From Azospirillum sp. B21 (lineage in GTDB: Bacteria > Pseudomonadota > Alphaproteobacteria > Azospirillales > Azospirillaceae), in NCBI RefSeq assembly GCF_008364825.1, contig NZ_VTTO01000002.1, positions 620,001 through 684,000 on the forward strand: DNA of 64,000 nucleotides, given 5' to 3'. The position numbers and the translations under genes are program-made. The notes beneath the pieces were generated by a model. That model had not been told where the DNA came from. It saw nothing but the letters and a program-made list of their open reading frames with translations, and ran no database searches. This document shows, piece after piece, positions 53,999-62,180 of this stretch. The number at the start of each line of letters is the position of its first letter. Positions within the stretch are counted from its first letter, which is position 1.

Positions 53999-54526
53999 AT
54001 GAAGGTCGAGGATTTTGCCGGGACGGGTCCGGAATTGCGGATCGAGCGCTATTTCGCCGGTCGCACCCACGCCTGGGGTCTGTTCGAGGACCGGTTCGGC
54101 ACCTTGCGGCGCAGCTTCACCGTTGTCATCGACGGGCATTGGGATGGGCGGGAGCTGACGCTGGACGAACGGTTCGACTATGCCGACGGCGAGACCGACC
54201 GTCGGGTCTGGCGCATCGCCAGGACCGGGGAGGGGCGGTACGAAGGGCAGGCCGACGACGTGATCGGCAAGGCGGTCGGCCGGTCGGCCGGCAACGCGCT
54301 GAACTGGACCTACGAGATGGCGCTGAAGGTCGGCGGCGGCCGTTGGCGCGTGCGGTTCGACGACTGGATGTGGCTGCAGCCGGGCGACGCGCTGATCAAC
54401 CGCGCCAACGTCTATCGCTGGGGGCTGTGGATCGGCACGGTCAGCCTGTTCTTCCTGCCCGAAGGGCGGATGATCCAGCCGGGCGCCGTCAGCGCGGCGG
54501 TGCCGCCCCCAGCCGCCGCCGAATGA
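53999..54526 (+). CDS. DUF3833 protein
   Basis: 175-aa DUF3833 protein without a signal peptide or lipobox here. Typical segments are YFAGRTHAWGLFEDRFGTLR, GKAVGRSAGNALNWTYEM and DDWMWLQPGDALINRANVYRWG; the fold is a lipocalin-like beta barrel by family inference. Last gene of the operon, 16 bp after the methyltransferase gene, so it probably handles a lipid-pathway intermediate or product. Its 3' end overlaps the convergent NTF2-like gene by 38 bp. Confidence 0.85.
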   Translation: MKVEDFAGTGPELRIERYFAGRTHAWGLFEDRFGTLRRSFTVVIDGHWDGRELTLDERFDYADGETDRRVWRIARTGEGRYEGQADDVIGKAVGRSAGNALNWTYEMALKVGGGRWRVRFDDWMWLQPGDALINRANVYRWGLWIGTVSLFFLPEGRMIQPGAVSAAVPPPAAAE

Positions 54527-54950
54527 GGCGCAGCGGAGCGCCCAGCAGCGGCAGGCGCAGATAGACATGCTCGCCGGAATCCCAATGGTCGACATGCTCG
54601 GCCACCCGGCCGTCGGGAGCCTGCCGCACCTCGCTGGTGCCGATGACGTCCATCCGGCCGATGCCGGTCACCGTCGCCTCGAACCGCCAGCGCAGGATCG
54701 CCAGATCATCGGCGGGCAGCCGATGCGTGACGGTGAAGCGCAGGTCCCGGCAGCCGTTCAGCGTGTGGAGCAGCGCTGCGCGCACCGCGTCGCGCCCATG
54801 GGCGTCGTTGAAGGGATCGCGGAAACGCACCTCCGGCACCGTCAGCGCGGTCAGCCGGTCGAGCGTATCGTGGCTCAGCGTTTCGAAGAAATCGGTCCAG
54901 GCGTCGAGCCCGCGGCTTTTCAATTCATCCGTCATGGTCCCCGCCATCAT
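54489..54950 (-). CDS. NTF2/SnoaL-like protein
   Basis: 153-aa protein with the nuclear transport factor 2-like fold (WTDFFETLSHDTLDRLTALTV, VRFRDPFNDAHGRDAV, GRVAEHVDHWDSGEHVYLRLPLLG). Such folds serve as small enzymes or ligand-binding proteins. The start overlaps the SDR stop (ATGA), so it is the second gene of the SDR operon, driven by the third RpoE-type promoter. The DUF1365-CFA-DUF3833-NTF2-SDR set recurs in proteobacteria, so a joint lipid role is likely. Overlaps DUF3833 tail to tail. Confidence 0.85.
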   Translation of the reverse strand: MMAGTMTDELKSRGLDAWTDFFETLSHDTLDRLTALTVPEVRFRDPFNDAHGRDAVRAALLHTLNGCRDLRFTVTHRLPADDLAILRWRFEATVTGIGRMDVIGTSEVRQAPDGRVAEHVDHWDSGEHVYLRLPLLGAPLRLIRRRLGAAPPR

Positions 54951-55735
54951 GCCCCCGTCACTTTGCGGACCAGCGGGAAGTAGGCCCGATAGGGCAGCAG
55001 GCGCGCCAGCTTCAGCTTGCGGGTGAAACGCCGGGGGAAGGCGATCTCGAAGCCGCCGCGCTCCAGCCCGTCGGCCAGTTCCCGCGCCGCGTCCTCCACC
55101 GGCATCAGGTCCGGCATGGCGAAGCCGTTGCGGGCGGTCAACGGCGTGTCGACGAAGCCGGGGCAGACCAGTTGGAGCCGGATGCCGGCGCGGTCGCAGT
55201 CGGGCTTCAGCGATTCGCACAGGTTGATGAGCGCCGCCTTGGTCGGGCCATAGGCCGCGGCGGTCGGCAGGCCGCGGTATCCGGCGACGGAAGCCACCAC
55301 CGCCACATGCCCGCGGCCACGGGCGCGCATCCGCGGCAGCAGCGCCTCCAGCCCATGGACGACGCCCATATAGTTGACCTCCATCAGCCGGCGGGCGGTG
55401 TCGGCGGAGAAATCCTCCAGCGACATCGGCGTGTGGGTGCCGGCGTTCAGCACCGCGCGGTCGATCGGACCCAGCCAGCGTTCGATGGCGGCGACCGTGG
55501 CGGCGGTCGCCTTGCGGTCGGTGACGTCCAGAGGGAAGATCCGCATGCGCGCCGCCGACATTTGGGCGGTTGCGGCCAAGTCTTCGCCGTTGCGGGCGGA
55601 CAGCGCCACCCGCTCTCCTGCGTTGGCGAGGTGGATCGCCAGAGCCCGGCCGATGCCGCTGCTGGCGCCGGTGATCCAGGTTAATGGCTTCCCGCCATTC
55701 GGATCGGCCTCTTCACCGTTTCCCTCTCCGTGCAT
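54947..55735 (-). CDS. Short-chain dehydrogenase/reductase of the lipid-modification set
   Basis: 262-aa SDR: cofactor loop TGASSGIGRALAIHL, NAG motif as VLNAGTHTP, catalytic Ser in VVASVAGYRGLP and Tyr/Lys in AAYGPTKAALINL. It ends in a basic C-terminal stretch (RRFTRKLKLARLLPYRAYFP), consistent with membrane contact. Substrate unknown; context suggests an oxidised or methylated fatty acyl chain. GGAG stands 7 bases before the ATG, and the RpoE-type promoter is 30 bp upstream. Confidence 0.88.
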   Translation of the reverse strand: MHGEGNGEEADPNGGKPLTWITGASSGIGRALAIHLANAGERVALSARNGEDLAATAQMSAARMRIFPLDVTDRKATAATVAAIERWLGPIDRAVLNAGTHTPMSLEDFSADTARRLMEVNYMGVVHGLEALLPRMRARGRGHVAVVASVAGYRGLPTAAAYGPTKAALINLCESLKPDCDRAGIRLQLVCPGFVDTPLTARNGFAMPDLMPVEDAARELADGLERGGFEIAFPRRFTRKLKLARLLPYRAYFPLVRKVTGA

Positions 55736-55764
55736 GATGCGCTCCGCAGCTTTCCCCGCAGCCC

Positions 55765-55792
55765 CCTACGCAGCCATGGTCTTGGCGGATCA
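55765..55792 (-). promoter_or_regulatory. RpoE-type promoter before the SDR-NTF2 operon
   Basis: Minus strand: TGATCC (55792-55787), 16-bp spacer, CGTAGG (55770-55765). Same -35 and spacing as the two other sites, with CGTA conserved in the -10. The leader to the SDR ATG would be about 22 nt. Confidence 0.7.
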
Positions 55793-55805
55793 CCCCATAT
55801 CGGCC

Positions 55806-56060
55806 CTACCAGATACGGCGGGCCAACTGGTCGCCGCGCTGGGACAGGTCGCGCATCAGCGCTCGTGCCTCGTCCTCGCCGGTCCATTGGGCGACCGATT
55901 CGATGCCGTCCGGGCTGTCGGCGGCACCATCGCGACCGCCATCCCGGTCCTGCGGCATGCCGAAGACCTGTCCGGCTCGCGCCTCCACCACAGCGAAACG
56001 GCCATCGCAGGCGACCAGCCGGAAGCTGCCCTTTTCCTCCACAACCGAAACGCGGTCCAT
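55806..56060 (-). CDS. 84-aa hypothetical protein
   Basis: Small soluble protein, beta-rich at the start (MDRVSVVEEKGSFRLVACDG, RFAVVEARAG) and acidic with a helix at the end (EDEARALMRDLSQRGDQLA). GAGGAGGA stands 6 bases before the ATG. No family recognised. It ends just upstream of the SDR operon promoter, so that operon is not simply its continuation. Confidence 0.72.
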   Translation of the reverse strand: MDRVSVVEEKGSFRLVACDGRFAVVEARAGQVFGMPQDRDGGRDGAADSPDGIESVAQWTGEDEARALMRDLSQRGDQLARRIW

Positions 56061-56451
56061 CGGCTTCCTCCTCGGGATGGTATCGACCGAGGGTTCAACC
56101 CGGAGCGGCGCCCGATTGTTGCGCGGTTCCGGTCTATTTCAGCCGGTCTCACCGATTGAATAGATCGCGATTTTCCCGCGACAGGGCAGCGGTTTGGTGG
56201 TACTGAGACTTAGTCGCAGAATCGAGACCGCACCGTTTTCAAGCCTTGAACAGTTCGCAAGGCAAACGGAACGGCAGTCGAGCTGTTTGAAATTCCCGCA
56301 AAAAATGACCCGATTGCGTGCGGCGGAGGTCGATTTTCCGTGCGAGTGCGACTCATTCGCATTATAACCGCGGTGGGGGCTTTGCTCTGGAGTGTCATCG
56401 GGTTTTTTGCATCGCGCGTGCCGGACACGCGTCGAGGGGAGTTGGACCGCC
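56061..56451. other. 391-bp region upstream of exbB
   Basis: No gene. The middle part is AT-richer (around 56140-56330). It carries a Fur-like palindrome at 56347-56361 with TATAAC beside it, likely the exbB promoter, and must also hold the promoter of the divergent small gene. Confidence 0.6.
56347..56361. promoter_or_regulatory. Fur-like operator before exbB-exbD-tonB
   Basis: TGCGACT-C-ATTCGCA: a 7-1-7 palindrome with 6 of 7 positions paired, resembling GC-rich Fur boxes. It is followed at once by TATAAC (56363-56368), a possible -10, so repression by Fur under iron excess is likely. Confidence 0.55.
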
Positions 56452-57429
56452 ATGCCGACATCGTTTCGCCACCGTCCAGTTCTGGCTGCCGTCCTTGCCG
56501 GCGCCGGGACGCTGATGGCCGGCGCCGCCGCCCGCGCGCAGCAGGCTGCCGCACCCGCCGCCGCACCGGAAGCGGTACAAGGTGCGGTACAAGGTGCGGT
56601 ACAAGGTGCGGTGCAGGGTACGGTTCCGGATGTGGCGCAGGGTGTGACGCAGGGCATGGCTCCCGCCGCCCAGGGTGCCGCGGACGCGGCCGCCGCGTTG
56701 GCCACTCTTCCACACGACCTGTCGCCCTGGGGCATGTTCATCGCCGCCAGCCCTGTCGTTCAGGCGGTGATGGTGGGTCTGGCGCTTGCCTCCGTCGTCA
56801 CCTGGACCATCGCCATCGCCAAGGCGGTCGAGCTGTCCGCGGCCAAGCGCAAGGCGCGCGATGCCCTGGCGATGCTGGAAGAGGCGCGGTCGCTGTCCCA
56901 GGCGGCGGAGCGGGTCGGCTTCAGCCAGGGCACGGCGGCGGCGCTGGTCCGCGCGGTGATCGCCGAGACCCATCTGTCGGCCGACGCGCCGTCGCGCGAC
57001 GGGCTGATGGACCGCGCCGCCTCGCGGCTGGAGCGGATCGAGGCGGCGGCCGGCCGGCGCATGGCGCGCGGCACCGGCATCCTCGCCACCATCGGCTCGA
57101 CCGGCCCTTTCATCGGCCTGTTCGGCACGGTGTGGGGCATCATGACCAGCTTCATCGGCATCTCGAAGGCGCAGACCACCAACCTCGCCGTGGTGGCGCC
57201 GGGCATCGCCGAGGCGCTGCTGGCGACCGCCATCGGCCTCGTCGCCGCCATCCCGGCGGTGGTGGTCTACAACGCCTGCACCCGCGCCATCGGCGGGCAC
57301 AAGGCCCAGCTGACCGACGCCTCGGCGGCGGTGCTGCGCCTGCTGAGCCGCGACATCGACCGCCATGCGCTGCCCCGGGCACAAGCCCATGCCTCGCAGG
57401 GCCACGGCAATTCCCGCGCGGCGGAGTAA
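56452..57429 (+). CDS. exbB: ExbB, proton-channel protein of the TonB system
   Basis: 325-aa inner membrane protein that with ExbD uses the proton gradient to power TonB. Signal peptide (about 1-27), then an Ala/Gln-rich periplasmic extension with four AVQG repeats (12-bp DNA repeats, 56572-56619), then the MotA/TolQ/ExbB core of three helices (about 96-120, 210-235, 250-270; [25 protein letters not shown]). The N-terminal extension is typical of the longer alphaproteobacterial type. Start ATG 56452 with GAGGGGA upstream. exbD begins 6 bp after the stop. Confidence 0.93.
   Translation: MPTSFRHRPVLAAVLAGAGTLMAGAAARAQQAAAPAAAPEAVQGAVQGAVQGAVQGTVPDVAQGVTQGMAPAAQGAADAAAALATLPHDLSPWGMFIAASPVVQAVMVGLALASVVTWTIAIAKAVELSAAKRKARDALAMLEEARSLSQAAERVGFSQGTAAALVRAVIAETHLSADAPSRDGLMDRAASRLERIEAAAGRRMARGTGILATIGSTGPFIGLFGTVWGIMTSFIGISKAQTTNLAVVAPGIAEALLATAIGLVAAIPAVVVYNACTRAIGGHKAQLTDASAAVLRLLSRDIDRHALPRAQAHASQGHGNSRAAE
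56572..56619 (+). repeat. 12-bp tandem repeat in exbB
   Basis: Four copies of GCGGTACAAGGT (the last diverged), each coding AVQG. In-frame, so copy-number change would alter only the periplasmic linker length. Confidence 0.85.
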
Positions 57430-57434
57430 CGGCG

Positions 57435-57863
57435 ATGGGTGCGCGCCTCGGCTCCAACAACGACGACGAGCTGACCGAGACTCATGAGATCAACGTCACG
57501 CCCTTCATCGACGTCGTTCTCGTCCTTCTGATCATCTTCATGGTGGCCGCACCGCTGGCCACGGTGGATGTGCCGGTGGACCTTCCGGCTTCGACGGCAA
57601 CGCCGACACCGCGGCCGGACAAGCCGCTGTTCCTGACCATCCAGGCCGACAAGACCCTGTCGCTGGGCGAAACTCCGACCACCAAGGAATCGCTGGGTGC
57701 GGCGCTCGACGCCGCCACCCATGGCGACAAGAGCCAGCGCGTCTTCCTGCGCGCCGACAAGACGGTGGATTACGGCGCGCTGACGGAGGTGATGAACAGC
57801 CTGCGCGGCGCCGGCTATCTGAAGATCGGCCTCGTCGGCCTGGAAACGGCCCCCGCCCCATGA
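57435..57863 (+). CDS. exbD: ExbD, proton-channel protein of the TonB system
   Basis: 142-aa ExbD/TolR protein with one N-terminal helix that carries the essential Asp26 (INVTPFIDVVLVLLIIFMV) and a periplasmic domain (VFLRADKTVDYGALTEVMNSL). Length normal. It overlaps tonB by 4 bp, giving a tight exbB-exbD-tonB operon. Confidence 0.95.
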   Translation: MGARLGSNNDDELTETHEINVTPFIDVVLVLLIIFMVAAPLATVDVPVDLPASTATPTPRPDKPLFLTIQADKTLSLGETPTTKESLGAALDAATHGDKSQRVFLRADKTVDYGALTEVMNSLRGAGYLKIGLVGLETAPAP

Positions 57864-58732
57864 GTGCGGCGTCCGATTACGGTGCGGCGGACTGGTCCGC
57901 CGACGGCAGCGAGCGTCCGGCCCGCGGCGTGGCCCGCTGGGGCGGCAGCCTGTTGCTGGCGCTGGGCGTCCATGCCGCGGCCGGCGTCGCGATGGTGGCG
58001 TGGCATGTGCCGATCACGCCGTCGGAAGCGGACCCGCCGGCCGTTCTGCTGGAATTGGCCCCGCTGCCGGTCGCGCCGCCGGAACCTGCCCCGGCCATCG
58101 ACATACCCCTGCCGGAGCCGATGCCCGAGCCGGTCATCGAACCGCTTCCCGAACCGCCGCCGCCGGAACCCGAACCGGTGGTCGAGGAACCGCCCCCGCC
58201 GCCGGAACCGCCGCCCGTGGTCGAGCCGGAGGTGGTGCTGCCCAAGCCGCCGCCCGAACCGCCGAAGCCCAAGCCCGAGGTGAAGAAGGAAGCGCCGAAG
58301 CCGAAGCCGGAGAGGCCGAAGCCGCCGCCCCGCCCGGTGGCCCAGCCGGTGCAGCAGGCGCAGCCCGCACCCGCCGCCGCCCCGCCGGCTCCGGCCGCGG
58401 CTCCCGTCCCGGCGGCCCCGGCGCCGTCGGCCGCACCCAGCCGCGCGATCCCGACCTGGCAGGGCCGCGTGCTCGGCCATCTGGAACGGCACAAGCGCTA
58501 TCCGCGCTCCGCCCAGGCCCGCCGGCAGGAAGGGGTCGCCCAGGTCCGCTTCACCATCGACCGCGAGGGGCGCGTGCTGTCGGTCCAGCTCGACCGCAGT
58601 TCCGGCCATAGCGTGCTGGACGAAGAGACGGTGGAGATGGTCCGCCGCGCCTCCCCGCTGCCGGCCCCGCCGGACGAGATGGCGCAGGACCGCATCGAGC
58701 TGGTCGTTCCGGTCCAGTTCTTCATCCGATAG
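57860..58732 (+). CDS. tonB: TonB, energy transducer
   Basis: 290-aa protein that carries energy from ExbBD to outer membrane receptors for siderophores or heme. N-terminal helix (about 32-52), long Pro/Glu then Pro/Lys-rich periplasmic spacer (about 65-185) and the C-terminal domain (YPRSAQARRQEGVAQVRFTI, DRSSGHSVLDEETVEMVRRA). Third gene of the operon. No receptor gene is in the window. Confidence 0.94.
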   Translation: MSAASDYGAADWSADGSERPARGVARWGGSLLLALGVHAAAGVAMVAWHVPITPSEADPPAVLLELAPLPVAPPEPAPAIDIPLPEPMPEPVIEPLPEPPPPEPEPVVEEPPPPPEPPPVVEPEVVLPKPPPEPPKPKPEVKKEAPKPKPERPKPPPRPVAQPVQQAQPAPAAAPPAPAAAPVPAAPAPSAAPSRAIPTWQGRVLGHLERHKRYPRSAQARRQEGVAQVRFTIDREGRVLSVQLDRSSGHSVLDEETVEMVRRASPLPAPPDEMAQDRIELVVPVQFFIR

Positions 58733-58781
58733 GGCACGTCCCTCCGTCACCCCTCAAAGCCATCCTGTCAAGGTCGTCGCC

Positions 58782-60053
58782 ATGGCCAACGCCAGCAAGC
58801 CGCGCAGCCAGCGCCTGTGGTATCGCACGCTTCAGAACATCCACCTGTGGGTCGGCCTGATCCTCTGCCTGCCGCTGGTCCTTCTCGGCATCACCGGATC
58901 CATCCTGGTGGTGGAGGATGAGCTTCGTGGACTAACGGGCGACACGCCCGCACAGGCGATGGCCGAGGGGCCGCTACAGCCGGTGTCGGCGATCCTGGCC
59001 GCCGCCCGCGCCGCGGCGCCGGCCGGCACCCAGCCCGGCTTCCTGACCCTGCCCGACGAGCCGGGCCGCCCGGCGGTCGTCCGTCTGGTGGCGGCGCGCG
59101 GCGAGCGGGGCGGACAGCAAGGGGGACAGCCGGGCGCACCGCAAGGTTCGCCGCAAGGGTCGCCGCAAAGTGGCGCCCCTCAGGGCGGTCCTCCGCAGGG
59201 GCCGATGGGGATGCTCCGCATCGATCCGGTGTCGCTGGAGGTGGTCGGGGATGCCAATCCGGCCCAGGCGTCCGGCGGCTTCATGCGCACGGTTCACATC
59301 CTCCACGGCAATCTGCTGATCCGCGACCGCAGCGGGCGTGAGATCGTCGGCTGGCTCGGTGTGGCGATGCTGGTGCTGGGCGTCAGCGGTCTGGTGCTGT
59401 GGTGGCCGCGGCCCGGCCGCTGGAAAGCCGCTTTTACGGTAAAGGCCGGCGCCCGCGGCGTCCGCCTGCATCGCGACCTTCACGGCGCGGTCGGCATCTG
59501 GTCGCTGGTGGTCTTCATCGTCGTCACCTTCTCCGGCGTCTATCTCGCCTTCCCGCAGAGTCTGGGAGCGGGGGTGTCGTCGGTCCTGCCGGCCCGCGAC
59601 CTGCGCGCCGCCGTGACGGTCCAGCCGGTGAAGGGCTCCACCCCCATCGACGTCGACCGCGCGGTCGCCCTGGCGCGGGAGGCGCTGCCGGGTGCCGAAC
59701 TGCGTTCCGTCTCGCCGCCGGCACGGCCGGACCAGGCTTATCGCATCGGGCTTGCCCCGGCGGGACAGGCGCATGGCGCCCCGGCGGCGACGGTCTTCGT
59801 CGATCCCTGGAAGGCAAGCGTCGCCGAAATCCGCGATCCCGCCACCTACAGTGCCGGCGAGACCGTGATCGCATGGCAGCGTCCGCTGCATGCCGGCGAG
59901 GGGCTGGGACCGCTGTGGAAATGGGCGGTCTTCCTGTCCGGCGTCCTGCCGCCGCTGTTCGCCGTCACCGGCACGCTGATGTGGTGGCTGAAGCGCAAGG
60001 CCCGCCGGGCCAAGGACGCCGAGCGCGCGGCGGCCCTCGCCACCGCCGGGTGA
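58782..60053 (+). CDS. PepSY-domain membrane protein
   Basis: 423-aa protein of the PepSY-associated TM family. Four helices (about 25-47, 195-215, 240-262, 375-398), two PepSY domains in the periplasm, and conserved HLWVGLILCLPLVLLGITGS and RLHRDLHGAVGIWSLVV with His residues that could bind heme. The first periplasmic domain has an inserted Gly/Gln/Pro-rich stretch (about 107-145). Such proteins often accompany TonB receptors and act in siderophore-iron reduction. It begins 50 bp after tonB and likely shares its Fur control. Confidence 0.88.
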   Translation: MANASKPRSQRLWYRTLQNIHLWVGLILCLPLVLLGITGSILVVEDELRGLTGDTPAQAMAEGPLQPVSAILAAARAAAPAGTQPGFLTLPDEPGRPAVVRLVAARGERGGQQGGQPGAPQGSPQGSPQSGAPQGGPPQGPMGMLRIDPVSLEVVGDANPAQASGGFMRTVHILHGNLLIRDRSGREIVGWLGVAMLVLGVSGLVLWWPRPGRWKAAFTVKAGARGVRLHRDLHGAVGIWSLVVFIVVTFSGVYLAFPQSLGAGVSSVLPARDLRAAVTVQPVKGSTPIDVDRAVALAREALPGAELRSVSPPARPDQAYRIGLAPAGQAHGAPAATVFVDPWKASVAEIRDPATYSAGETVIAWQRPLHAGEGLGPLWKWAVFLSGVLPPLFAVTGTLMWWLKRKARRAKDAERAAALATAG

Positions 60054-60094
60054 GGATTGTTCAGGGGAGCGTCGGCGACGATGCTCCCCGCCCC

Positions 60095-60673
60095 TTACCG
60101 CCGCAGCGGCACCGCCCGCTTCACCAGCCGCCGGTCCATGTCCGCGGCGGTGACCGTGGGTTCGCCCTGGCTGCGCATGACGAAGGCGAAGGTGTCCATC
60201 ACCCGGTCCAGCACGATCTCCAGGTCGTCCGGGCGGCGGCTGACCGACACCACCGCATAGCCGGCCGCGCGCGCCACCGCCGGGTCGCCGCGCAGTCCGC
60301 GCACGCCCCAGCCGGCCAGCGCGTTCTTGCAACGGAACAGCTCGGCGGCGAAGCCACCCGCCGACTGGGTGCGGCCGACCACATAGGCGGCGGCGACCGC
60401 CAGCGGCGCCAGCAGCCCGTCCCAATCCAGACAGTCTTCCCGGCTGACCCAGACGCCGCCGACCGAGCAGGCGGCGGCGCCGATCGCCTCGCCCAGCCCG
60501 GCGCGGAAGGCGCGTAGCGAGTCCACCGCGTCGGCCGCCGGCATCGGCTCCACCCGTCGTCCCTCCGGCATCAGCATCAGCCGGCCCGCCCATTCCGACG
60601 AGGGCGGCAGCTGTTCGGTCAGGCGCGCGAGCAGCGCCTCGCGGGCGGCGGCGAAGGGAACGACCTCGGACAT
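60095..60673 (-). CDS. Hypothetical protein, 192 aa
   Basis: Soluble protein, mostly helical and Ala-rich, with two Cys residues (AACSVGGVWVSREDCLDW) and a basic end (DMDRRLVKRAVPLRR). No family recognised. It faces the PepSY gene (41 bp apart). I used ATG 60673; a TTG at 60688 is possible. Codon use is like that of its neighbours. Confidence 0.65.
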   Translation of the reverse strand: MSEVVPFAAAREALLARLTEQLPPSSEWAGRLMLMPEGRRVEPMPAADAVDSLRAFRAGLGEAIGAAACSVGGVWVSREDCLDWDGLLAPLAVAAAYVVGRTQSAGGFAAELFRCKNALAGWGVRGLRGDPAVARAAGYAVVSVSRRPDDLEIVLDRVMDTFAFVMRSQGEPTVTAADMDRRLVKRAVPLRR

Positions 60674-60852
60674 CGGGGCCTGCGGCAATGGTGGGGGGAG
60701 GTGAGGGCGAGAAAAAGCCCGAGATGGCCCGAACTGTCAAGAGCAAGCCTGGGTGGCGGCAACCGATGGCTGCGCCGGTTATGCGTTGTCACAGTCAGAC
60801 GGCGCGAAACCTGGCTTCTCCGGAAAAAATGCGCAGCTTTGCATTTTTCCGC

Positions 60853-60881
60853 TTGCCAGGATCCGCCAGCGCTTTTATAAG
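60853..60881 (+). promoter_or_regulatory. Sigma-70 promoter of the tRNA genes
   Basis: TTGCCA (60853-60858), 17-bp spacer, TATAAG (60876-60881), 11 bp before tRNA-Asn. Confidence 0.75.
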
Positions 60882-60892
60882 GCGGCCTCTGT

Positions 60893-60968
60893 TCCCGGTT
60901 AGCTCAGTTGGTAGAGCAGCGGACTGTTAATCCGCTTGTCGCTGGTTCGAGTCCAGCACCGGGAGCCA
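60893..60968 (+). tRNA. tRNA-Asn (GTT)
   Basis: 76-nt cloverleaf with encoded CCA. Acceptor stem TCCCGGT/ACCGGGA, D arm AGCTCAGTTGGTAGAGC, anticodon GTT at 60926-60928 in CTGTTAA, T arm with GGTTCGAGTCC. Followed after 4 bp by tRNA-Asp. Confidence 0.97.
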
Positions 60969-60972
60969 TCGC

Positions 60973-61049
<77 letters not shown>

Positions 61050-61239
61050 TTCTCTCCTATATCTCTCCAATTCGATGTAGCGGATGATGGCGACTGCCCC
61101 ACCGGGCGGCTTCGCGCTATCATGCGTTCTTCGCCGTGTTCACGATGCGGCCGAAAGCGCCGGTTCCCTGTTGTACGGAGTCCGCGCGCCGAACGGCCGC
61201 GCGCTTATGGGAACGCGAATTTCCGGGGAGGAACCGCTC

Positions 61240-61986
61240 ATGCGTTTGTCAGGGAAAGTCGCCGTCGTCACCGGTGGCGGATCGGGCTTCGGCGAGGGCA
61301 TCGCCCGACGCTTCGCCGCCGAAGGCGCCCGCGTCATCGTCGCGGACCTGGACGAGGCGGCGGCCGGCCGCGTCGCCGACAGCCTGGGTGAGACGGCGCT
61401 CGCCGTGCGCGCCGACGTCGCGGTGGGGGAGGATTACGAGGCGATCATCTCCACGGCGATCGGCGAGTTCGGGCGGCTCGACATCCTGGTCAACAATGCC
61501 GGCTACACCCACCGCTACGGCTCGATGCTGGACGTGGACGAGGCCACCTTCGACCGCATCTATGCGGTCAACGTGAAGTCGATCTATCACGGCGCCATCC
61601 ACGCGGTGCCGGTGTTCCGCGCCCAGGGCGGCGGCGTCATCCTGAACATCGCCTCCACAGCCGGGCTGCGGCCGCGGCCGAACCTGACCTGGTACAACGG
61701 CTCCAAGGGGGCGGTCATCACCCTGACCAAGTCGATGGCGGCCGAACTGGCGCCCGACCGCATCCGCGTCTGCGCCATCGCCCCCGTGGCGGGCGAGACC
61801 GGCATGCTCCACCGCTTCATGGGGCAGGACACGCCGGAACGCCGCGAGCAATTCCTGCGCAGCATCCCGCTCGGCCGGCTGTCGACGCCCGACGACATCG
61901 CCAACTCCGCGCTCTACCTCTGTTCCGACGAGGCGGACTTCCTGACCGGCGTATGCCTGGAGGTCGATGGCGGGCGGTGCGTCTGA
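61240..61986 (+). CDS. SDR-family oxidoreductase
   Basis: 248-aa classical short-chain dehydrogenase: TGGGSGFGEGIARRF cofactor loop with an acidic Asp after the second strand (VADLD, suggesting NAD), NNAG motif (LVNNAGYTH), Ser in NIASTAGLRPRP and YxxxK as WYNGSKGAV, and the C-terminal FLTGVCLEVDGGRCV. Resembles 3-oxoacyl-ACP reductases and glucose-1-dehydrogenase-like enzymes; substrate unknown. GGGGAGGA precedes the ATG; the frame is open to 61084, just downstream of the tRNA genes. Confidence 0.88.
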   Translation: MRLSGKVAVVTGGGSGFGEGIARRFAAEGARVIVADLDEAAAGRVADSLGETALAVRADVAVGEDYEAIISTAIGEFGRLDILVNNAGYTHRYGSMLDVDEATFDRIYAVNVKSIYHGAIHAVPVFRAQGGGVILNIASTAGLRPRPNLTWYNGSKGAVITLTKSMAAELAPDRIRVCAIAPVAGETGMLHRFMGQDTPERREQFLRSIPLGRLSTPDDIANSALYLCSDEADFLTGVCLEVDGGRCV

Positions 61987-62000
61987 GGGAAGTTTCCACC

Positions 62001-62106
62001 CAGCCTCCCCCTCTCCCCCGCTCACGCGCAAACTTCGTTTGCGCTGACGCGACAGGCGGATCGAAGATCCGCCGAAAGCGGGGTGAGGGTCGGGGTGAGG
62101 GGGAGG
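62001..62106. repeat. REP-like intergenic element with nested hairpins
   Basis: Outer arms CCTCCCCCTCTCCCCCGCT and AGCGGGGTGAGGG enclose two perfect 8-bp hairpins: GCGCAAAC/GTTTGCGC (62026-62044) and GGCGGATC/GATCCGCC (62055-62073). Typical of dispersed intergenic repeats in GC-rich proteobacteria. Confidence 0.75.
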
Positions 62107-62138
62107 CGCGGCGTGATTTTTGATAAATCCAGGGGTGC

Positions 62139-62180
62139 TTCCCCCTCACCCTAACCCTCTCCCCGGGGGGGAGAGGGGAT
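62139..62180. repeat. Second, partial copy of the REP-like arms
   Basis: CCCCCTCACCCTAACCCTCTCCCC followed by GGGGGGGAGAGGGG, the same arm motif as the element at 62001 without the inner hairpins. It supplies the last codons of the DUF3306 gene. Confidence 0.6.
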
